Assembly: GCA_001819095.1 (NCBI GenBank)
Contig: MHLS01000001.1
Span: 1-9,348 of the forward strand
Direction of reading: 5' to 3'
Source of the DNA: Candidatus Lloydbacteria bacterium RIFCSPLOWO2_02_FULL_54_12
GTDB lineage: Bacteria; Patescibacteriota; Minisyncoccia; Phycocordibacterales; UBA6899
Length of the DNA: 9,348 nucleotides
The notes beneath the pieces were generated by a model. That model was not told where the DNA came from. It saw only the letters and a program-made list of their open reading frames with translations, and did not search any database. Both the position numbers and the translations under genes were made by a program. The number at the start of each line of letters is the position of its first letter. The stretch's first letter is position 1. Below are positions 4,844 through 9,348 of this stretch, piece after piece.

Positions 4844-5394
4844 TGAAACGCTTTCTCTTTCCCGTACTCCTTATCATGCTCGCGATCGCGGTGTATATTC
4901 TCTATACAGATTCGCTCTACGCGGAGCTTAAGTACCAACTTGCGAAAGAGGTTGAAGTAAAGGCGGCAGTCGTCGAGGCGGAAAAAGCGCAGGTGAAGCT
5001 CGAAGAGATTAAGCGGCGTTACGAAAGTTTGCCTCCTGACGCCGATGAGAAACTGGCGCAACTCTTGCCGGAGACGGTCGATCCGATCAAGCTCCTGATT
5101 GACGCCAGCGCTTTTCTTGAACGCAACGGCTATTCGGCCAAGACGGTTCGTGTCAGTTACGACGACGCCGCTGGTGGAGGTTCGTACCGGAAGCACAAGA
5201 TCAGTTTTTCTATATCCGCTTCGTACGATATGTTCCGCGAGTTCTTGCACGAGTTGGAGTCGAGTCTTATGCTCCGCGACACCTCAAGAGTTTCGTTCAC
5301 CGTTGTGGATTCGCTCGGAAGGCAGGTCTACTCTCGTCCCGAGCATGTGATCCACACGTACAACGTCGAAATCATCGGCTATTCGCTTCGGTAA
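4843..5394 (+). CDS. pilO: PilO-like type IV pilus assembly protein (183 aa)
   Basis: PilO pairs with PilN on the outer face of the inner membrane and aligns the pilus assembly machinery. The protein has a membrane helix at residues 4-23 right after a short MKR tail, a helical coiled-coil stretch at about 25-62 rich in Glu, Lys and Ala, a proline break (SLPPDAD, 62-68) and an alpha/beta domain at 75-183 with the pattern expected of the PilO ferredoxin-like fold. Length is slightly below that of classical PilO. The ATG at 4843 directly follows the family A element. A GTG at 4807 would extend it by 12 residues made of repeat sequence and push the helix inward, so I reject it. Gene order after pilM and pilN is the strongest support. 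Confidence 0.85.
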   Translation: MKRFLFPVLLIMLAIAVYILYTDSLYAELKYQLAKEVEVKAAVVEAEKAQVKLEEIKRRYESLPPDADEKLAQLLPETVDPIKLLIDASAFLERNGYSAKTVRVSYDDAAGGGSYRKHKISFSISASYDMFREFLHELESSLMLRDTSRVSFTVVDSLGRQVYSRPEHVIHTYNVEIIGYSLR

Positions 5395-5418
5395 TATAAG
5401 CCTACTTTTCACTTGCCT

Positions 5419-5769
5419 ATGGATATCAACACGAACATGTTTAAGTCACTCTTGAGTGAAGAAAAACGCAAGATGCTCTTCGACGTCTTGGTCGTTCTTG
5501 TTCTCCCCGGCCTTTTTGTTGTCGGGTATTTTTTCTGGAGCGGGGATGACGATCCCGCGCTCCTTTCGCTCATGGTGCCGCCCGAGGAGAACCGGGAATT
5601 CGGCGCGAAGACCAAAGAGGCGCTGGCAAAGTTGGGGTCAATCAAGATGGACGCTGCCCTATTTCAGGACCCCGCGTTTCTTTCGCTCCAGGAATTCAAG
5701 GTCGATATCGATTTTGACGTGCCACTCGGTCGTTCTTACCCGTTCACACCGCCTGATGCACTGCGCTAA
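5419..5769 (+). CDS. Small single-helix protein in the PilP position (116 aa)
   Basis: I cannot name this protein. Residues 1-19 are a charged cytoplasmic tail, 20-40 form one membrane helix, and the remainder is a short external region ending in a GRSYPFTPP segment. Similar small proteins close pilMNO clusters in related genomes, to my knowledge, and the GRxxPF ending recalls PilP-type C-terminal segments. PilP itself is a lipoprotein, and no lipobox cysteine is present here, so homology is not claimed. The ATG at 5419 is 24 bases after the pilO stop; an in-frame TTG at 5413 and an ATG at residue 7 are alternatives. It is almost certainly cotranscribed with pilO and probably belongs to the same inner-membrane complex. 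Confidence 0.75.
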   Translation: MDINTNMFKSLLSEEKRKMLFDVLVVLVLPGLFVVGYFFWSGDDDPALLSLMVPPEENREFGAKTKEALAKLGSIKMDAALFQDPAFLSLQEFKVDIDFDVPLGRSYPFTPPDALR

Positions 5770-5857
5770 GGGCTCGTTCATAAATAACTTCCTAGTTATT
5801 TATGATTACGGCCCTTTGTGCCGTGTTCATATTTATAGAGGTTATTTATGCGAGGCC
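5770..5857. repeat. Composite palindrome with two alternative pairings (family D)
   Basis: TCATAAATAACT (5778-5789) pairs perfectly with AGTTATTTATGA (5794-5805) over TCCT. A second small hairpin, ACGGC (5808-5812) with GCCGT (5820-5824), follows. GTTATTTATG recurs at 5841-5850, so CATAAATAAC could instead pair there; that longer fold is extended by GGGCTCG (5770-5776) against CGAGGCC (5851-5857). It starts on the base after the preceding stop codon. The first hairpin may serve as a 3' end signal, but it lacks a T-tract. Confidence 0.6.
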
Positions 5858-5891
5858 TAACGGCGTGTATCGGGGCCATGCGCCCACACTT

Positions 5892-5995
5892 GCCCAGTAG
5901 TAGACCCTTACGATCTTATCCTTACTCGATATTGTACCCCGTGAACTCTTTGAAAACACTACCTTTACCAAGGCATTGGGGGCTCACTACGGGGC
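5892..5995. repeat. Family B element, copy B2 (104 bp)
   Basis: The left end GCCCAGTAGTAGACCC (5892-5907) and right end GGGGCTCACTACGGGGC (5979-5995) reproduce the B1 ends in the same orientation. CTTGCCC flanks the element at 5889-5895 and 5995-6001, a possible target duplication or element edge. The interior, read on the minus strand, resembles B3. The 34 bases between family D and this copy show nothing further. Confidence 0.65.
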
Positions 5996-6024
5996 TTGCC
6001 CGTTTCATGATTAGCAACTATCCT
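5996..6024 (+). promoter_or_regulatory. Promoter of the DUF5666-like gene, probably leaderless
   Basis: TTGCCC (5996-6001), a 17-base spacer and TATCCT (6019-6024), then seven bases to the ATG. The -35 hexamer begins on the base after the family B element and equals that of the membrane protein promoter. The spacing predicts an mRNA starting at or next to the ATG. Confidence 0.5.
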
Positions 6025-6031
6025 TAACTCC

Positions 6032-6526
6032 ATGGCTGTACAGGTAAAACCGTCGCCCCGCTTTCTTACGGCACTCGGCGTCATCATCGTCGCCTCGTCG
6101 GTCGCCTACGGGTCGTATGTGTTTTTGAAGTCACGAGAGTCGGTAGCGCCTCCTCCTATACCCGGCGGATCGCCCCCTGGAATTGTCTACGCGTCAAAGA
6201 CTCCTTCTGGGGGTCAGGCGGTTGAAGCGAAGGATTTTGCCCCGCGGTGGGGCGCGGCAGGTGAAGTGCGGTGGATCGATTTTGCCTCGCGCAAGCTCAT
6301 CCTTCTCGACGGGAGTGACCGTTATGAAGTTTCCGTTGCGACAGGGGCGGAGATAAAGAAGGGTGGTCAGGCGGTCACACTTGCCGATCTGCGCGTCGGG
6401 GACACGGTCAACATCGCCGCGAGTGCGCCGTTCAACGGATTCGCTCTGGAAGCAAAGAGTGTCACTGCCGCCGCGGGCGACGCCACGCCGAGCGCTCCTT
6501 CGGATCCGGTCTCCGTACTCCAATAA
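6032..6526 (+). CDS. Membrane-anchored protein with a DUF5666-like domain (164 aa)
   Basis: A basic N-terminus (1-10) and one hydrophobic helix (about 11-33) suggest an inner-membrane anchor or uncleaved signal, followed by a proline/glycine-rich linker (38-75). Residues 76-147 form a compact beta domain: GEVRWIDFASRKLILL, then YEVSVATGAEI, then LADLRVGDTVNI. The order 'GxV.xID...L.L...YxV...T.I....LADLxVGDxV' is what I know from DUF5666, a small OB-like beta domain of unknown biochemical function. A short Ala/Ser/Pro tail ends the protein. The ATG at 6032 is set by the promoter just upstream; no Shine-Dalgarno sequence is seen. The next gene starts 25 bases after the stop, so the two are likely cotranscribed, suggesting a joint role at the cell surface. 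Confidence 0.8.
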   Translation: MAVQVKPSPRFLTALGVIIVASSVAYGSYVFLKSRESVAPPPIPGGSPPGIVYASKTPSGGQAVEAKDFAPRWGAAGEVRWIDFASRKLILLDGSDRYEVSVATGAEIKKGGQAVTLADLRVGDTVNIAASAPFNGFALEAKSVTAAAGDATPSAPSDPVSVLQ

Positions 6527-6551
6527 TTTTTTATCATAGCCTGACGATACA

Positions 6552-9348
6552 ATGCATACAGTACTGACCCCCATATTTCACCCGAAGAGATTCACGGCCA
6601 AGGCGGCGACGAATATCGTTCGGTTCGCAGTGCTCTCGGCACTTTTCTTCGGCATGGCGGCGACGGCAAATGCCGCCGGTTCGGGATACTTCTCTTTATT
6701 TGGTGACGTGAGCGAGACCGACGACACTTCGTGCGGAGTGGGGAAAAGCCGTTTTAGTTTTGTGACGAGAGAATATAATACCGAGAGTCCCGTTTCAGTG
6801 GCGAATATCACCGTTCGAACCGTCGGTGGAGCCGCCCCCCAGACCGTTTCCGGAGATTCGAATTTTTGGCTGACGAATACAATCTGTGTCGAAGTGGCGA
6901 CGCAGGCGATTGATATCAAGGTCGACGACGGAGAGCCCCCCGCGACGTTTCAAACTTTTTCCGGAAGTTATACGATTAAGAATCCGCTCAACTGGACGGG
7001 GAGACGCATTACCTCGCATGTCCACCTTCGTCGTTTGGGCGACGGTACTTCGGTGAGCCACGGCGCCTCTCCCGAGGACAAGTGGTATCAGACCCAGCCG
7101 CCGTTTGACGTTGTTGTCGACAGCATCCCTGTTCCGGTTGTACACAGCGCTGATGGTGTTCATGGCATAAGGCTTTTCACCACCCCGCCGTCGACGTTCT
7201 GGGCCTATACAAGCGTGTTCGATCTTGGCGGTGATGTCGGAGAAGGCACTTATACCGTTACGCTCCCGCCCAGCTCCCTTACGGAAGGAAAGCAATCATG
7301 GGGTTTTTATGTTGGCTTGGACGGCGGAAGCCCGGATCCGATCTCGGGCTGGTCGGGAACTCGTCAATTTGGTCTCGACATGACCGCCCCTTCTCCGGTC
7401 ACGGTTACGCGCTCGGTCACCACCGTTTCAGAGACGAGTACGTTCACCGTTACCGGCCGGGCGACCGACCCGCTCTCCGGGCTCGCATGGATCGGCGTTT
7501 ATTTTGACGGAACATTGGTCAAAGAATGTGATTTCGCAGTCGGCTTGACGCAAGGCCCGACATCCCAGCAATCCTGCACATCCGAATCCATCGGCCCGTT
7601 CCCGTACGGTTCGACACATGCTCACGAGGTCCGTGCACGTGACAAGGCGGGGAATGAGTCGACAAATACGAGCTCTTTCAGTGTTTCGTGCACAAAGGAC
7701 TCCCAAGGAGCCGGTTCGAATCCGTACCAGTTTCAAGGTTGTTTCTATCAGTATTGGGAAGGAACAAAACAAGGTGACGCCCCGCCCGGCGCACTCCTTT
7801 CGCCCGTTGTGCCTCTTGTGGCCGTTGCGCTTGATTACGACTGGAGCGCGAATCCGCCCCCGCTTTATGTGTTCAATGCTGCTTCGCCCGATTGGTATAT
7901 CAATTACTACTTTACGACGAGCTGGGTCGGCACGTTCACTTTTCCCGCAGGCTCTTACCGGTTCTATTCGGATATCGACTCAAGCGCGTACCAGTGTCTG
8001 TACTTTTGGAAGAACGGTTCTTGGGAGCAGCAGTTCCCTTCGTGTTATGTATACGGTAGCAGGGATGTTGTCCGATTTTTCCCCTCCGAAACCACTGTTA
8101 CGATAAAATTGCTCGTTATTCCCACCAAGTATCAATCACCGAAAAGGATCACTTTCGGTTGGGACCAGAATATCCTCTGCGATGAACAGGCGTTCGGCAT
8201 CAACCGTTTCCTCGGTTGTGCTTATAACGGAACGAACCTCAACTATACGCAGAATGTGTTGCGTGCAACGACCGCGCCGGGGCCCCAGCTTTCCGATCCT
8301 GTACCACTTCGCGCCGTCGCATTGAACAACCGCTGGGGTTACACTTCGCCCGACGCGCTGGTCAATAACGACTACTTCTTTACCCGCTACAAGGCGATAT
8401 TCAATATGCCCAAGGCGGCGGTCTATCGTTTCATTGTCGGATTCGACACCGGAGCGAATGTGTACTTCGGAAGCGGGTTCGACCTGAACGGCAATCTCTT
8501 GAACTCGCAACTCGTGAGCGAGAATTGGTACAACCAGAGCGACTCCTTGGAATCTAATCCCGGCGGAGTCTCTCTCGGCAACAACGGGTTGAATATGTAC
8601 ATGTTGGGAGGAGGCACCGATACTGTCTATCAGTATTCCCTTGGTACCGCATGGGCCGCCGCTTCCGCCGACACTGCGGAATACGCCGCGAAAGCGGTCG
8701 CCATGGAAGACACGAATCCGACGGGATTCTTCTTCAAACCCGACGGCACCATGATGTACATGGTCGGGACCGGTTCGACCACCAAAAAGGTGAGTCAGTA
8801 TCTCCTCTCACCTGCGTGGGACGTCACCACAGCAACGCTTGTTGCGACCGCGGGTATCTATCAGGAAACATCGCCCACAGGAGTATTCATCGGGAACAAC
8901 GGTCTCGCGATGTATGTTATCGGTACGCAGTACGATACCGTGCACAAGTATACGCTCAGCACTGCGTGGAATGTTGCCACCGCTGTCTATGCGAACAGTT
9001 TCAAGAGCGTCAGTTCGCAGGAGTACCTCCCGCAAGACGTCTTTTTCAGCACTGACGGCAAGAAAATGTACATCATCGGTACCGCCTACGACAATATCCG
9101 CGAGTACACACTGAAGACCGCTTGGACATTCGACGCCACCCCCTCCAACGACCCGCTCACCGCCTCTTTTAGCGTGGGTACTCAAGAGACCGCGCCGACG
9201 GGTATGTACTTTGATCCCACCGGCACCAAGCTCTATGTTGTCGGTACGAACAACGACACGGTCTATCAGTATACGCTCACGACAGCGTGGAGTGTGTCGA
9301 CCGCCTCCTATGATTCGTCGTCGCTCGCCGTCGGAGGATCCGGCCTCG
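6552..9348 (+). CDS. Large secreted multidomain surface protein, 3' end beyond window (at least 932 aa)
   Basis: The frame is open without a stop from the ATG at 6552 to the window end. Residues 1-41 form a long signal peptide (basic start, hydrophobic core RFAVLSALFFGMAA, likely cleavage after ANA). Residues 42-276 are beta-rich and unrecognised. Residues 277-383 look like a bacterial Ig-like domain (YFDGTLVKEC ... HEVRARDKAGNES). Residues about 390-540 resemble a PA14 domain (FTTSWVGTFTFPAGSYRFYSDID), and 550-665 a second, shorter one; both open with F/L-x-G-C and share a LxAVAL..W segment. From residue 669, five repeats of 52-55 residues, each with a G-x-x-MYxxG core, a DTVYQY-like strand and TAWxxxTA, form beta-propeller blades (starts near 669, 722, 774, 826, 881). 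PA14 domains often bind glycans. The whole suggests an adhesin or stalk-like surface protein; its function is inferred. Confidence 0.88.
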   Translation, partial: MHTVLTPIFHPKRFTAKAATNIVRFAVLSALFFGMAATANAAGSGYFSLFGDVSETDDTSCGVGKSRFSFVTREYNTESPVSVANITVRTVGGAAPQTVSGDSNFWLTNTICVEVATQAIDIKVDDGEPPATFQTFSGSYTIKNPLNWTGRRITSHVHLRRLGDGTSVSHGASPEDKWYQTQPPFDVVVDSIPVPVVHSADGVHGIRLFTTPPSTFWAYTSVFDLGGDVGEGTYTVTLPPSSLTEGKQSWGFYVGLDGGSPDPISGWSGTRQFGLDMTAPSPVTVTRSVTTVSETSTFTVTGRATDPLSGLAWIGVYFDGTLVKECDFAVGLTQGPTSQQSCTSESIGPFPYGSTHAHEVRARDKAGNESTNTSSFSVSCTKDSQGAGSNPYQFQGCFYQYWEGTKQGDAPPGALLSPVVPLVAVALDYDWSANPPPLYVFNAASPDWYINYYFTTSWVGTFTFPAGSYRFYSDIDSSAYQCLYFWKNGSWEQQFPSCYVYGSRDVVRFFPSETTVTIKLLVIPTKYQSPKRITFGWDQNILCDEQAFGINRFLGCAYNGTNLNYTQNVLRATTAPGPQLSDPVPLRAVALNNRWGYTSPDALVNNDYFFTRYKAIFNMPKAAVYRFIVGFDTGANVYFGSGFDLNGNLLNSQLVSENWYNQSDSLESNPGGVSLGNNGLNMYMLGGGTDTVYQYSLGTAWAAASADTAEYAAKAVAMEDTNPTGFFFKPDGTMMYMVGTGSTTKKVSQYLLSPAWDVTTATLVATAGIYQETSPTGVFIGNNGLAMYVIGTQYDTVHKYTLSTAWNVATAVYANSFKSVSSQEYLPQDVFFSTDGKKMYIIGTAYDNIREYTLKTAWTFDATPSNDPLTASFSVGTQETAPTGMYFDPTGTKLYVVGTNNDTVYQYTLTTAWSVSTASYDSSSLAVGGSGL

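Noticed and set aside
8808..9185. Minus-strand and alternative plus-strand open frames over the 3' end of the large surface protein
   Set aside because: They overlap the propeller repeats, which have a clear protein-level periodicity in the 6552 frame; the other frames are low-complexity shadows.

Overview
The window looks like a chromosome segment of a Candidate Phyla Radiation bacterium (Patescibacteria, probably a Parcubacteria-type lineage). I infer this from the compact pilMNO type IV pilus genes with divergent N and O subunits, a PRTase of the ComF family, a very large surface protein of mixed beta modules, the near absence of Shine-Dalgarno sequences, -10 boxes set 6-7 nt before start codons, and many short inverted repeats between genes. 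The lineage is an inference; no rRNA is present to settle it.

Layout. 109-879 (minus) encodes an unrecognised protein with about seven membrane helices. 880-1525 holds a class II tRNA-Ser(GCU) on the minus strand, surrounded by at least seven hairpins and by fragments resembling the tRNA ends. 1526-2173 (minus) is comF. 2174-2595 has no gene and is packed with tandem inverted-repeat elements. The plus strand then carries pilM (2596-3726), a 338-base spacer with two repeat elements and a likely promoter, pilN (4065-4721), another repeat element, pilO (4843-5394) and a small single-helix protein in the PilP position (5419-5769). After a further repeat-filled gap come a membrane-anchored DUF5666-like protein (6032-6526) and, 25 bases later, a secreted protein of at least 932 residues that runs off the window end (6552-9348). 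It has a signal peptide, an Ig-like domain, two PA14-like domains and at least five blades of a beta-propeller.

How the genes fit together. PilM (cytoplasmic actin-like), PilN and PilO (single-pass, coiled coil plus alpha/beta domain) and the small protein probably form the inner-membrane platform of a type IV pilus. ComF is tied to competence in other bacteria, so a pilus-based DNA uptake role is reasonable but not shown here. The large secreted protein is a plausible surface adhesin.

The most unusual content is the repeats. Family A (about 120 bp, ends GTTAGAGGT/ACCTCTAAC) occurs as three full copies and one short copy. Two full copies end exactly at the start codons of pilN and pilO, and each holds a small ATG-initiated reading frame that stops 4-5 bases before the pilus gene. 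Family B (104-113 bp) occurs three times, family C (about 55 bp hairpin) twice, and there is one further composite palindrome. These may be small non-autonomous mobile elements, RNA control structures, or both.
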